This document shows positions 36,520-45,931 of a stretch of DNA of 64,000 bases, one piece after another. The notes under the pieces were generated by a model. The model was not told where the DNA came from. It saw only the letters and a program-made list of their open reading frames with translations, and made no database searches. Each line of letters begins with the position of its first letter. Position 1 is the first letter of the stretch. This stretch comes from Alteromonas sp. RKMC-009. GTDB taxonomy: Bacteria; Pseudomonadota; Gammaproteobacteria; Enterobacterales; Alteromonadaceae. Position numbers and translations under genes: made by a program. The stretch lies in contig NZ_CP031010.1 of assembly GCF_003584565.2 (NCBI RefSeq), positions 3,286,001-3,350,000 of the forward strand. The letters run 5' to 3'.

Positions 36520-38163
36520 ATGCGCAATGCACAGCGTTCAAACAAAAAATGGTTACCGGCTTTAACGCCGGTAGCTTTGTTGCTGATGACGCATTTGTCG
36601 CACGCTCAGGGGCTTAATGCGTCTGCTTCTGTAGAAGGTTCTACCATTCTTCAAAATCGTCACTCTGATGTTCGTAATGAAGAATTAGTGACTTTCTCTG
36701 TGAAGCCTGAAGGTATTTTAAGATACGATTCCCGTACTTTCTCCGGTACGGTAATTGGCAGTGTCACTCACCTTGAGCGTGACTCTGAAGATGTTGCCCG
36801 TAAAGATACCTTCTCAGAATTTTCTTATAACGCAAACTGGCAGGCGATAGACCACATTCTGAGCTTCCGCGCGTCAGGAAACCAGAGCTACATTGATGGC
36901 TCCGGTGGTGATTTCCTGATTTCTGATTATTTCTTAAATGCAGAATCGCTGGCGAAAGTAGAAACCCAGAATTATGGCGCCTACCTGACCATTCCTGAAG
37001 GTGACTGGATTGCCGGCGGTGGCTCACTGGTCTATGCAAAAACCATTGCAGAGGAATCCGAGTTTCGTCCTAATATCGGGCTGAATAACGACTCTGCAGC
37101 AGGTTCCCTTTACCTGATGAATGGTGACAATGCTCAAAATTACTTCTGGAACCTGAACAGCACATACACCAAGCTGGAACGTTCAGAAGAATCAGGCAAC
37201 GGTGACTATATCGGTAAATACGCCACCGGTGCACTGGATAGCATGATCTATAACGATTGGGGTATCCGGGTCACCGCCAGCTACGATGCCAACGAACTTG
37301 TAGACCGTACCGATGAATTCTCTAATGAACGGGAATTTAAAAGCTACGGTGTGGGTATCACCTACCGTGAAGCTGCCGGCCGTTATATATCTGTGACTGC
37401 AAACAAAGTAAATTCAGACGTAGAGCGGGATGACGGCGATGTTTTTGTAGGCGTTGACGCCGCATGGGCACTGACACCGCGTACCAGTGTTCAGGCTTCA
37501 ATCGGACGCCGGTTCTATGGCCGTTCAGCCAGTGCCGGTATTACCTACAATACCCGTAAAATTCGTGGTGTCGTTAATTATTCTGAGCAAGTCACATCAT
37601 TCAGTCAGCTGATTGCCACGCCGCAGTCTCTGGGCGTGTTTGTATGCCCTACCGGAGATTTCACGGCAGATTCCTGCTTCCAACCTTCTTCACTGGATTA
37701 CACGCTGGGAGACGATGAGCAATTCCTGCAGTTTATGACAACAGGGTTTGAGCCATCTAATGCGATTTTCCTGAGAAAAGCTGCAAACGGTGAATTTGGT
37801 ATCCAGGGTCGTCGCGGTACCATCGTACTTAATCTGCAATACGCAGATGACGAATACCTCGACTTTGATCAACAACGTAAAACCTACTCTGCTAACCTTA
37901 GCAGCAGCTATCAGCTGAGCCGTCACTCGAGCTTACTGGGTAACCTGCGCTACGGTGTCACTGAACAAATGAATAACGGTACCGACCGTGACAGCGAACA
38001 GTGGTTCGCGTCTGTTGGCCTGCGCCGTACATTCAGCCGTTACTTCAGTGGTGATGTGGAAACTGGCTACGTCACACGTTCTGGCTCTCTGGCTACCAGC
38101 GCTTATGGTGCTGACTACAACGAACGCCGCATCAGCGTGACTATCCGCTACGACTTTGAATAA
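36520..38163 (+). CDS. XrtA system-associated outer membrane beta-barrel protein
   Basis: A 547-residue protein with a signal peptide ending SHAQG and then alternating hydrophobic and polar strands with frequent Tyr and Arg, ending in RISVTIRYDFE, a barrel-type terminal strand. It matches the PEP-CTERM-associated outer-membrane family encoded after the autokinase in other loci. The ATG at 36520 lies 1 bp after the preceding stop; an earlier ATG at 36484 overlaps the kinase gene and would extend the signal peptide oddly. It may be the outer-membrane port for the polymer. Confidence 0.87.
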   Translation: MRNAQRSNKKWLPALTPVALLLMTHLSHAQGLNASASVEGSTILQNRHSDVRNEELVTFSVKPEGILRYDSRTFSGTVIGSVTHLERDSEDVARKDTFSEFSYNANWQAIDHILSFRASGNQSYIDGSGGDFLISDYFLNAESLAKVETQNYGAYLTIPEGDWIAGGGSLVYAKTIAEESEFRPNIGLNNDSAAGSLYLMNGDNAQNYFWNLNSTYTKLERSEESGNGDYIGKYATGALDSMIYNDWGIRVTASYDANELVDRTDEFSNEREFKSYGVGITYREAAGRYISVTANKVNSDVERDDGDVFVGVDAAWALTPRTSVQASIGRRFYGRSASAGITYNTRKIRGVVNYSEQVTSFSQLIATPQSLGVFVCPTGDFTADSCFQPSSLDYTLGDDEQFLQFMTTGFEPSNAIFLRKAANGEFGIQGRRGTIVLNLQYADDEYLDFDQQRKTYSANLSSSYQLSRHSSLLGNLRYGVTEQMNNGTDRDSEQWFASVGLRRTFSRYFSGDVETGYVTRSGSLATSAYGADYNERRISVTIRYDFE

Positions 38164-38188
38164 AGTCCGTACCCGGTTAAATTCAAAT

Positions 38189-38218
38189 AAAAACGCCGCT
38201 TCACAGCGGCGTTTTTTT
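38189..38218. terminator. Bidirectional terminator after the export operon
   Basis: An 8-bp stem (ACGCCGCT and AGCGGCGT, TCAC loop) flanked by A5 and T7. It lies between the convergent export operon and the ATPase gene. Confidence 0.88.
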
Positions 38219-38268
38219 GTTTGTCTTTCACGTTTATGTGAAGAAGAAAACGGGGCTCCTCAGGATCC

Positions 38269-39366
38269 TCAGTCTTCATCTTCCTCTTTCAGCCGGGCAT
38301 ACGTCTGGTATTTTTTCTTCAGCATTTTATCGATGTACTGAGTCAATTTTACCTTGTGCGCAATAGCGTCATCCAACGCATCCACCAGCTCAGCCAGCAT
38401 GGCCTTATAATACTCAGCATCCTGCACTTCTTTGCCTTTTGGCGTCACCAGCTTCTGATGAGGGCCTTTCTTTTTCAGACTGGCAACCACTTCAGATAAA
38501 TCCATATCTTCGTCGATATCATCAGACTCATCGTCCATCACCGGCGCATCCGGCACAAACATTTCATCTTTAACTTCGTCGATGACGGTATTTACCGCTT
38601 CTTCGTCCAGCGTTTCCAGTTCCTCAAGGAATCCGAACAACAGTATACGGTCCATCAGCGTGTTAATTTTGCGGGGTACACCGCGGGTAAATTGATGAAT
38701 ACGGGAAAAGGCTTCGTCTGAAAACAAAGACTCACCATTCCAGCCCGCATGGTGCATGCGGTACTCTATGTAACGTTTTGTCTCTTCTTCCATCAACGGG
38801 GCCAGGTGGCAGGAGGCCACGATACGTTGACGGAACTGCTCCATATTCGGTGCGCGCAGAATGGGCTGAAGCTCTTCCTGACCAAGCAGGAAGCTTTGCA
38901 GTAACGGTTTTCCGAACTGCTGGAAATTGGACAGCATACGCAACTCTTCGATGGTTTCCAGCGGCAGGTTTTGCGCTTCATCCACCAGTAACAGCGCACG
39001 ACGCCCCTGCTTGCTTAAATCAAACAGGAACGTTTCCAGCTCTTTAAGAATATCGGCTTTAGTCAGGCCTGCCACATTGATACCGAACTTAGATGCAACC
39101 ATCTTCACCAGTTCATCCGGTGTCAGTTTTGGTGTCACAATTTGTGCAGCAACAATATCGTCTTCAATTTCAGCCAGCAGACTGTTTGCGATAGTGGTTT
39201 TACCCGTACCGATGTCTCCGGTGATAACGATAAATCCTTCCGCCTGAGACAACCCGTATTGCAGGTATGACATCGCCCGCTTGTGCCATTTACTGGCGAA
39301 GAAAAAAGCCGGATCCGGCGTTAGCTGGAACGGCTTGGAATCAAGTCCATAAAAACTTTCGTACAT
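38269..39366 (-). CDS. XrtA-associated AAA ATPase (ExeA-like)
   Basis: A 365-residue ATPase of the ExeA/GspA type found with XrtA loci. MYESFYGLDSKPFQLTPDP is the usual opening. Walker A is GDIGTGKT (residues 50-57) and Walker B is LLLVDEAQNL (near 122). The acidic linker (DDESDDIDEDMD) and basic C-terminal coiled region (KMLKKKYQTYARL) are family features. The exact role is unknown; it may energise assembly of the export complex. It lies downstream of hldE on the same strand with a 106-bp gap. Confidence 0.9.
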   Translation of the reverse strand: MYESFYGLDSKPFQLTPDPAFFFASKWHKRAMSYLQYGLSQAEGFIVITGDIGTGKTTIANSLLAEIEDDIVAAQIVTPKLTPDELVKMVASKFGINVAGLTKADILKELETFLFDLSKQGRRALLLVDEAQNLPLETIEELRMLSNFQQFGKPLLQSFLLGQEELQPILRAPNMEQFRQRIVASCHLAPLMEEETKRYIEYRMHHAGWNGESLFSDEAFSRIHQFTRGVPRKINTLMDRILLFGFLEELETLDEEAVNTVIDEVKDEMFVPDAPVMDDESDDIDEDMDLSEVVASLKKKGPHQKLVTPKGKEVQDAEYYKAMLAELVDALDDAIAHKVKLTQYIDKMLKKKYQTYARLKEEDED

Positions 39367-39472
39367 GTATTATACCGCTGATACTGAAAACCACTTCTTG
39401 TGTGCATCAAGGGTATCGTAAAGCTGGGTTAACCGCCATGCCTTAACCGGACAAATTGGCGAATAAAAGAGC

Positions 39473-40900
39473 TTATTGTTGCCCGCTGACGATCTGGCTG
39501 ATGATTCCGGTGGTAGATACACCTTCTTCAAAGTGCAATACCCGCACTTCGCCGCCGTTTTCCATGACTTCTTTGCCGCCGGCAATCTCTTCCACTTTGT
39601 AGTCACCGCCTTTAACCAGGATATCCGGCAGCAGGCCGGCTATCAGGCGCTGTGGCGTATCTTCGCTGAACGGCACGACCCAGTCTACCGCGGCGAGCCC
39701 TGCAAGCACTGCCATACGCCGGCTCACGTTGTTAACAGGTCGTCCGGGTCCTTTAAGACGGCTGACCGAAGCATCATCGTTTACTGCCACAATCAGACGA
39801 TCACCTAATTTTGCAGCGGCTTGCAGATAGCTCACATGGCCCGCATGCAGAATATCGAAACAACCGTTCGTCATGACAATTCTCTCACCACGGTGACGGG
39901 ATTGCTTCATCGCCAGTTGCAATTGTTCTTCAGTCATCACACCACCATCAAGATGGCTGGCCTGCTCTCCCAGCGCCACCGCAAGTTCTGTAGTCGATAC
40001 TGTGGATGTACCTGATTTACCAACCACAATACTGGCAGCCAGATTCGCCAGCACACAGGCATCAGCCATACTGCTGCCTGCCGCCATTGATACGGCAAGT
40101 ACAGATACAACGGTGTCACCGGCACCGGTAACGTCATACACTTCTTTGGCCTTTGCCGGCAAATGAAACGGACTGTCGCCCTGTTTAAACAAGGTCATGC
40201 CCTGCTCTGAACGGGTCAGCAACACAGACTCCAGCGACAAGCTGTCTCTTAAGGATTCAACCTGAGCAGCTAAAACTTCTTCACTATCTGCTTTGCCTTT
40301 CACCGCTTCAAGTTCTGCACGGTTAGGTGTAATTAACGTGGCGCCTGCATAGCGGCTGAAATCATTCCCTTTAGGATCGATTATGACCTGCTTGCCGGCT
40401 TCTTTTGCAGCCTGAATAAATGCCTGAGCATCAGTCAGACAGCCTTTTGCATAGTCTGATAATACGACCAGGTCGTGCTCAGAAAGCGCCTCATAAAAAG
40501 CCTGAGTCAGCGCTGCTTTGTCAGCTTCAGCAAAGCTCTTTTCGAAATCCAGTCTTAACAACTGCTGATTCCGGCTCATCACCCGTAATTTCGTAATGGT
40601 ATCGTAACCTTCACAGCGCACCAGCTTATGGGAAATACCATGCAATGACAGACGCTGTTCAAGTATACCGGCATTATCATCATTGCCGCACAAGCCCAGC
40701 AGCGTCACCTTTGCCCCCAGTGTTGCAGCATTAATTGCCACGTTAGCTGCCCCGCCCGGCCGGTCTTCTGTGCTGTTTACGTTAACCACTGGCACCGGCG
40801 CTTCCGGCGAAATACGAGCGGTTCCGCCAGTCCAGTAGCGGTCAAGCATGATATCGCCGGCAATCAAAATACGGGTTGTGCTAAAGTCTGGTAGAATCAT
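39473..40900 (-). CDS. hldE: Bifunctional heptose 7-phosphate kinase / heptose 1-phosphate adenylyltransferase
   Basis: A 475-residue cytosolic enzyme of ADP-heptose synthesis for lipopolysaccharide core. The ribokinase domain comprises residues 1 to about 315 ([25 protein letters not shown] is split by positions 5-29; [10 protein letters not shown] holds the catalytic Asp). The cytidylyltransferase-like domain follows ([16 protein letters not shown]). The ATG at 40900 gives the standard opening [10 protein letters not shown]; an upstream TTG would add seven residues. It reads divergently from a GIY-YIG gene only 23 bp away. Confidence 0.96.
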   Translation of the reverse strand: MILPDFSTTRILIAGDIMLDRYWTGGTARISPEAPVPVVNVNSTEDRPGGAANVAINAATLGAKVTLLGLCGNDDNAGILEQRLSLHGISHKLVRCEGYDTITKLRVMSRNQQLLRLDFEKSFAEADKAALTQAFYEALSEHDLVVLSDYAKGCLTDAQAFIQAAKEAGKQVIIDPKGNDFSRYAGATLITPNRAELEAVKGKADSEEVLAAQVESLRDSLSLESVLLTRSEQGMTLFKQGDSPFHLPAKAKEVYDVTGAGDTVVSVLAVSMAAGSSMADACVLANLAASIVVGKSGTSTVSTTELAVALGEQASHLDGGVMTEEQLQLAMKQSRHRGERIVMTNGCFDILHAGHVSYLQAAAKLGDRLIVAVNDDASVSRLKGPGRPVNNVSRRMAVLAGLAAVDWVVPFSEDTPQRLIAGLLPDILVKGGDYKVEEIAGGKEVMENGGEVRVLHFEEGVSTTGIISQIVSGQQ

Positions 40901-40923
40901 GTTTTTTCTGACTATCTTCAAAG

Positions 40924-41274
40924 TTGCAGCAGAGTATACCAGCCATCAAAGTAAAAGAGCAGACGCAGGCACCGTCATGGTATGTGTATATGGTGGAAAA
41001 CCGCCTGGGACAATTCTATACCGGCGTTACAACAGACCCGGCCAGACGGATCCGTCAACACAGAGGAGAAATACAAGGCGGCGCAAAGGCGCTTAAAGGC
41101 AAAGCGCCACTGGTGTTCCGGATGGTGGTATCTGCCACAGACAAATCTGCGGCGATGAAAGCGGAATACTGGCTTAAGCAGCTCAGTAAAAGACAGAAAA
41201 CCGCCCTGCTTGACGGTAAAAAAGCACTACCGGGCGACTTCCCGGACTGCACTTCACAATTCAAAACGTGCTGA
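40924..41274 (+). CDS. GIY-YIG nuclease family protein
   Basis: A 116-residue UvrC-N-like protein. WYVYMVE and [16 protein letters not shown] form the GIY-YIG core with catalytic Tyr and Arg; [12 protein letters not shown] supplies the conserved Glu and basic helix. Single-domain members are common and mostly of unknown function. The only start able to include the core is TTG at 40924 (no ATG upstream of it in frame), and no good ribosome site is present. The stop is 2 bp from that of the convergent DUF350 gene. Confidence 0.85.
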   Translation: MQQSIPAIKVKEQTQAPSWYVYMVENRLGQFYTGVTTDPARRIRQHRGEIQGGAKALKGKAPLVFRMVVSATDKSAAMKAEYWLKQLSKRQKTALLDGKKALPGDFPDCTSQFKTC

Positions 41275-41276
41275 GC

Positions 41277-42188
41277 TTAATCCAGAAACGCCAGCACACC
41301 GTTCACAATGAGTGCAATCCCGATACTGAGCGTTAACTCAAGACAGGCCACGCCGATGTTATGCTGCTGATCCACCTCCTGGCGGTAGTTCAGGCCGAAC
41401 AACAATAACTTCTTACTGATAGTTACCAGCACCAGTAATGCGAGGGACAGCACCACGCCGGTGGCCAGCCAGCCGGTGATATTACTGACATAGCCTGACG
41501 GGTGATAAGTCAGCAGGTGGCTTGCCGACGACACAATCATCGCGATACCTAACAGGTTGCCCGCATGTTCCACCGCCAGTGCCAGCTGTCCTTTTCGCAG
41601 CGCCCCCTGAAATGAGTCGTTCTGATTATCCCGTGCATACCGGATTTCATACACCCTGGTCATCATCAGCAATAAGGCCAGCACCACAGTAAAGCCGGTC
41701 ACAATGGCGATAATCGCGTTCATATCGCTGCCATCCACCCATAACATCATGCTGCGCAAAATAATGGCGCTGGCTATCAGACTGGCAGCATCAACAAGGG
41801 CAACGCTGACACTACGCTCTCCGATTAAGTCCATGGTATCCAGCTTATTCAGCACAATTTTGTCATGGGCATAACGGCCGAATTTAACCAGTAATACCCC
41901 GGTTAAACCAAAAATCAGCATCCCTTTTGTTGCTTCCAGATATCCCTGCCCCACATGCCGGCCCACCACGGAGCCAACAACGATACACAGTGACAACATG
42001 CCGCCGGCCATGCTGATCCCGAAAGCGAAGTTATCCTGCACACCCAGCTCTTCTACTACAGAGCGCTTGCGGAACGCACCGGACAACCATTTCATGACCA
42101 TTAACAGCAATAAAGCCAGACCAAAATCTATCAGCAGATAAACCCATAAATCGTGGGGCAGCGGGTTCAGCTTTACCAGTGCATCCAT
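41277..42188 (-). CDS. Membrane protein with two DUF350 units
   Basis: A 303-residue protein with about eight membrane helices. Two DUF350-like units are visible, one beginning near residue 50 (FGISMAGGMLSLCIVVGS) and one near residue 195 (LAVEHAGNLLGIAMIVSS). YjfL at 3873 has the same unit once. Function is unknown. It converges with the GIY-YIG gene and diverges from glnE, so it is a single gene. Whether it works with a distant yjf-type system is open. Confidence 0.75.
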   Translation of the reverse strand: MDALVKLNPLPHDLWVYLLIDFGLALLLLMVMKWLSGAFRKRSVVEELGVQDNFAFGISMAGGMLSLCIVVGSVVGRHVGQGYLEATKGMLIFGLTGVLLVKFGRYAHDKIVLNKLDTMDLIGERSVSVALVDAASLIASAIILRSMMLWVDGSDMNAIIAIVTGFTVVLALLLMMTRVYEIRYARDNQNDSFQGALRKGQLALAVEHAGNLLGIAMIVSSASHLLTYHPSGYVSNITGWLATGVVLSLALLVLVTISKKLLLFGLNYRQEVDQQHNIGVACLELTLSIGIALIVNGVLAFLD

Positions 42189-42285
42189 GAAATATTAACT
42201 CCGTATTCAACGTTAAACAGAACTGGAGACCCTGTGCATCTTGTGCCAGACTCGGTGCACATTCACTCTGACGACAACATGTATT

Positions 42286-45153
42286 ATGCCTACGAAGGAA
42301 GTAAAAAACAGGATTATCACTGAAAAGGGAACAGCTTGCTGGCAGGCTCTGAATGAACGGCATTCTCTGAGTGAGCAAATTCAGTTACATCAGGCAGAGG
42401 TCATAGCGGCAACGGGCTGCAGTGAGTTTATCTTTCGTCAGTGTATGCAAGATATGGAAAACCTTGAATTTTGCCTGTCAGACGCTCCGGTTGCGGTAAC
42501 CGCTGAAGCTTTCAGTGACAGCCTGAAGCCACTGTTAAACGATCTTGATGAAGCCGGAATGATGCGGGTTTTACGCCGTTTCCGTAATCAATACATGGCC
42601 AGAATCGCCTGGCGGGATTTGCTGAACCGGCAATCCATAGAAACATCCTTACAACAGGTATCCGCGCTGGCGGACGCGTTGATCCTTTGTACATATGACG
42701 CGCTTTACAGCAGTCATTGTAGTAGTTTCGGCACACCTGAAGGGAGCGAAGGCCCGCAGCCCATGCTGATTTTAGGTATGGGAAAACTCGGTGGCAGAGA
42801 ACTGAATTTTTCGTCAGATATCGATTTAATCTTCGTTTATCCGGAAAAAGGCGAAACCTCAGGCGGCCGGAGATCCATGGAGCATCAGCAATTTTTCATT
42901 AAGCTTGCTCAGAAACTCATTAATGTACTGAATAAAATCACGCCGGACGGTCAGGTTTTCCGTGTAGACATGCGCCTCAGACCATTCGGTGACAGCGGCC
43001 CGCTGGTCATGCACATGGCCGCGTTTGAAGATTACTATCAGGAGCAGGGACGGCACTGGGAACGCTTCGCCATGATTAAGGCCCGCGTACTGAATCCCCC
43101 TTCTCCCTATCGCACTGAGGTTGAAAGTATTCTTAAACCCTTTACTTACCGCCGGTATCTGGATTTCACGACAATAGAGTCACTGCGGGAAATGAAGGGG
43201 TTGATTGCCAGCGAACAGCGCCGCAGACAACTTACCGGCAACATAAAACTGGGAGCCGGCGGTATCAGGGAAATTGAATTCTTTGCCCAGAGCTTCCAGC
43301 TGATTCACGGAGGCCGCGAGCCGGACCTGCAGGTTAAAGGGTTACACGAAACACTCTCCGCTATCGCCGCATTAGCACTGGCCGGAAAAGATGACATAGA
43401 AACCCTGTACAGACATTATCTTTTCCTGCGGAAAACCGAACATACACTGCAGCAAATTAATGATGAGCAAACTCAGCTCCTTCCGGCTGATGAATTTCGC
43501 CGGACAGTACTTGCAGAAGTGACCGGTTTCCCCTCATACGATGATTTTCTTCAGGAACTGGAAAAGGTGTGTCATGGCGTTCATATCCGTTTCCGCGAGC
43601 TTATCGACAGCAGTGAAGACAATCATGACGCAGATGACTCTGTGTTTCTGCGCTGCAGGGACGCATGGGATCTTGAACTGACAGAAGACGAATTTTGTGC
43701 CCTGACCACACCACGGTTTGACGGAGAAGACGGCCGCACTATTTTTTCAATCCTCAGCAATTTTAAAGAAAAACTGACTCATACCCGGCTGGGACAGCGT
43801 GGCAGGGATACGCTGAACAAACTGATGCCGGAAGTTTTGTATGTTCTGTCGGAAGAAGCGCCGGAAAAAATGATAACCGTGCTACAGCGGGTGCTGAATG
43901 TGATCAGTGCGATTACCGGGCGTACCACTTACCTGGATTTGTTGCTGGAGAACCCCGATGTACTGCGCCAGTTAATGAAACTGTGTGACCGCAGTAACTG
44001 GATTGCTGAACAAATTCAACGATTCCCTCTTCTGCTGGACGAACTGCTGACGCCACTTTATCTGCAACAGCAAAAAACCGGATACCGGCAAAGCCTGGAT
44101 GCTTACCGTGACGAATTGCGCCAGAGCCTGCTGCGTGTTGAACCTGAAGACGTAGAGCTGCTGATGGATACATGGCGTCAGTTTAAGCTTTGTCAGCAGT
44201 TGCGCATTGCCGCCAGTGATATCAGCGGATCTCTGCCGGTGGCCAGTGTCAGTGACAAGTTAACGGCTCTGGCAGAAGTCGTACTGGAGAGTGTTCTTAA
44301 CAGCGCCTGGCAGCACACCACAGAGCGTTACGGCCCGCCGTCTCACCTGCAGGAAGGAGAAACCGGTTTTGCTATTGTGGGCTACGGCAAGCTTGGCGGG
44401 TTTGAACTGGGCTACGGCTCCGATCTTGATTTAGTGTTTTTACATAACGCCCCGCAGGACAGCCGCACTACCGGCAAGAGAACGCTGGATGCCACTCAGT
44501 TCTATATCAAGCTGGCTCAACGCATCATGCACCTGCTGAACACGAAAACTCTTTCCGGACAGCTTTATGAAACCGATCTGCGACTACGGCCTTCAGGCAA
44601 TGCAGGCCTGTTAAGCTGCCATCTTAACGGATTCAGGAAATATCAGCAGGAGGACGCCTGGACCTGGGAACATCAGGCACTGGTAAGAGCCAGAGCCATT
44701 ACCGGCGATGCGGCGGTGATTGAGTCTTTCGAAGATATCCGCAGAACAATTCTCGCCAAATCCAGAGACACAGGCGCTCTGGCAAAAGACGTCACTGAGA
44801 TGCGGGTAAAAATGCGGGAGCACCTGCTTAAAGATAATGCGGAAGGACTCGACCTTAAACAATGCAGCGGCGGGATCACAGATATTGAGTTTATGGCCCA
44901 GTTCTGGGTACTGGGCTATGCCTCACAGCACCCGGGCCTGATGGATTTTCCTGATAATCTTCGCATCATTGAACAAACTGGCAAAGCGGGATTAATCACT
45001 GAGGATACTGCCAGTCAGCTACAGGAAGCCTATCTGGATTTGCGTGACAGATATCACCAGTTAACGCTGGCTGACCACAGGTATGCAGGAAAAGAGGATT
45101 TAAGTGATATCAGAGCCGCTGTACAGAAAATCTGGCAGGAAGTCTTTGCCTGA
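42286..45153 (+). CDS. glnE: Glutamine synthetase adenylyltransferase / deadenylyltransferase
   Basis: A 955-residue cytosolic regulator that adds AMP to, or removes it from, glutamine synthetase in response to PII and glutamine. Two nucleotidyltransferase domains are seen: GMGKLGGRELNFSSDIDLIF (near residue 163, deadenylylation) and GYGKLGGFELGYGSDLDLVF (near residue 698, adenylylation). Helical regulatory domains lie between and after them. The ATG at 42286 gives MPTKEVKNRI; the open frame extends upstream to a TTG that adds 15 atypical residues. No glutamine synthetase gene is in the window. Confidence 0.97.
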   Translation: MPTKEVKNRIITEKGTACWQALNERHSLSEQIQLHQAEVIAATGCSEFIFRQCMQDMENLEFCLSDAPVAVTAEAFSDSLKPLLNDLDEAGMMRVLRRFRNQYMARIAWRDLLNRQSIETSLQQVSALADALILCTYDALYSSHCSSFGTPEGSEGPQPMLILGMGKLGGRELNFSSDIDLIFVYPEKGETSGGRRSMEHQQFFIKLAQKLINVLNKITPDGQVFRVDMRLRPFGDSGPLVMHMAAFEDYYQEQGRHWERFAMIKARVLNPPSPYRTEVESILKPFTYRRYLDFTTIESLREMKGLIASEQRRRQLTGNIKLGAGGIREIEFFAQSFQLIHGGREPDLQVKGLHETLSAIAALALAGKDDIETLYRHYLFLRKTEHTLQQINDEQTQLLPADEFRRTVLAEVTGFPSYDDFLQELEKVCHGVHIRFRELIDSSEDNHDADDSVFLRCRDAWDLELTEDEFCALTTPRFDGEDGRTIFSILSNFKEKLTHTRLGQRGRDTLNKLMPEVLYVLSEEAPEKMITVLQRVLNVISAITGRTTYLDLLLENPDVLRQLMKLCDRSNWIAEQIQRFPLLLDELLTPLYLQQQKTGYRQSLDAYRDELRQSLLRVEPEDVELLMDTWRQFKLCQQLRIAASDISGSLPVASVSDKLTALAEVVLESVLNSAWQHTTERYGPPSHLQEGETGFAIVGYGKLGGFELGYGSDLDLVFLHNAPQDSRTTGKRTLDATQFYIKLAQRIMHLLNTKTLSGQLYETDLRLRPSGNAGLLSCHLNGFRKYQQEDAWTWEHQALVRARAITGDAAVIESFEDIRRTILAKSRDTGALAKDVTEMRVKMREHLLKDNAEGLDLKQCSGGITDIEFMAQFWVLGYASQHPGLMDFPDNLRIIEQTGKAGLITEDTASQLQEAYLDLRDRYHQLTLADHRYAGKEDLSDIRAAVQKIWQEVFA

Positions 45154-45210
45154 AGCTTTCTGCCGGCGACCTTTGCAGGCCCGGGGCATCTCCGGCTCTG
45201 AACTGACATA

Positions 45211-45825
45211 TTAGTTTACAACGTTGCAGTTTTTCTTCAGAAAGGGCGTCACTTCATCGGTTACCACCAGAGAGCGTTGTTGCGGGCACACATACGTGCC
45301 TACTCCGCTTTCAAAGTTTGAATCAATGGCACTGGCAATGTCCGATAATGAACCGACGATGGTGTTATCAATCTGAAAGTGATACTTGATGACAAAGTCC
45401 TGGTCCAGATCCCAGATAACCTGCATCCCTTCCTGCTGGGCATACCGTGTAATGGCTTCACGCAAGGTATTGCCGGGCTTAAAGCTCCGGTTCTTGTGTT
45501 CACCGACCCAGCGGTTATTAGCCGGTTTCAGTTCGCTGGACATACCGGACAACTGACTGTCCAGGCTGCCGCCCTCGTTGTTCAGTTCCACCACAAAGTC
45601 GCTTTCCTGATCTTCAATAGGATCGCTGGCCGACATCCGGTATTCACGGTAAAACTCACTGAGCCCCTGTGAAATGGACTTTTCCTCTTCAGGTTTTTGC
45701 GGAGCTGATGATTTGTTTTGCTCGTAAAGCATAACCACAATACCGGCAACCACCAGCGTGGCAAGCGCCACGCCAATGTGTTTTGCCCAGAAGGCAGCAT
45801 CTGATTGTCTTTGTTTAGTGGCCAT
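45211..45825 (-). CDS. TcpQ-domain inner-membrane protein
   Basis: A 204-residue protein with a single N-terminal helix (about residues 14-34; ALATLVVAGIVVMLY), an acidic linker, and a periplasmic TcpQ-type domain (NTLREAITRYAQQEGMQVIWDL split by positions 118-139; VGSLSDIASAIDSNF). The C-terminal part has two Cys (VCPQQRS, KKNCNV). TcpQ domains occur in type IV pilus and related secretion parts, but no pilus gene is nearby. Two ATG starts exist (45834, 45825); the second gives the plausible MATKQRQSDAAF. It converges with glnE. Confidence 0.78.
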   Translation of the reverse strand: MATKQRQSDAAFWAKHIGVALATLVVAGIVVMLYEQNKSSAPQKPEEEKSISQGLSEFYREYRMSASDPIEDQESDFVVELNNEGGSLDSQLSGMSSELKPANNRWVGEHKNRSFKPGNTLREAITRYAQQEGMQVIWDLDQDFVIKYHFQIDNTIVGSLSDIASAIDSNFESGVGTYVCPQQRSLVVTDEVTPFLKKNCNVVN

Positions 45826-45931
45826 ACAATACATCCGGACAGCGCATGTTTTTCCCGTTTCAGTATAGACAGAAAATGGACTTCACGGCTACTTTGTGAG
45901 GAAAAAATCATACTAAACAACTAACTAGCCA

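Noticed and set aside
39370..39606. Minus-strand open frame downstream of hldE
   Set aside because: It overlaps hldE in another frame; the protein has no recognisable pattern.
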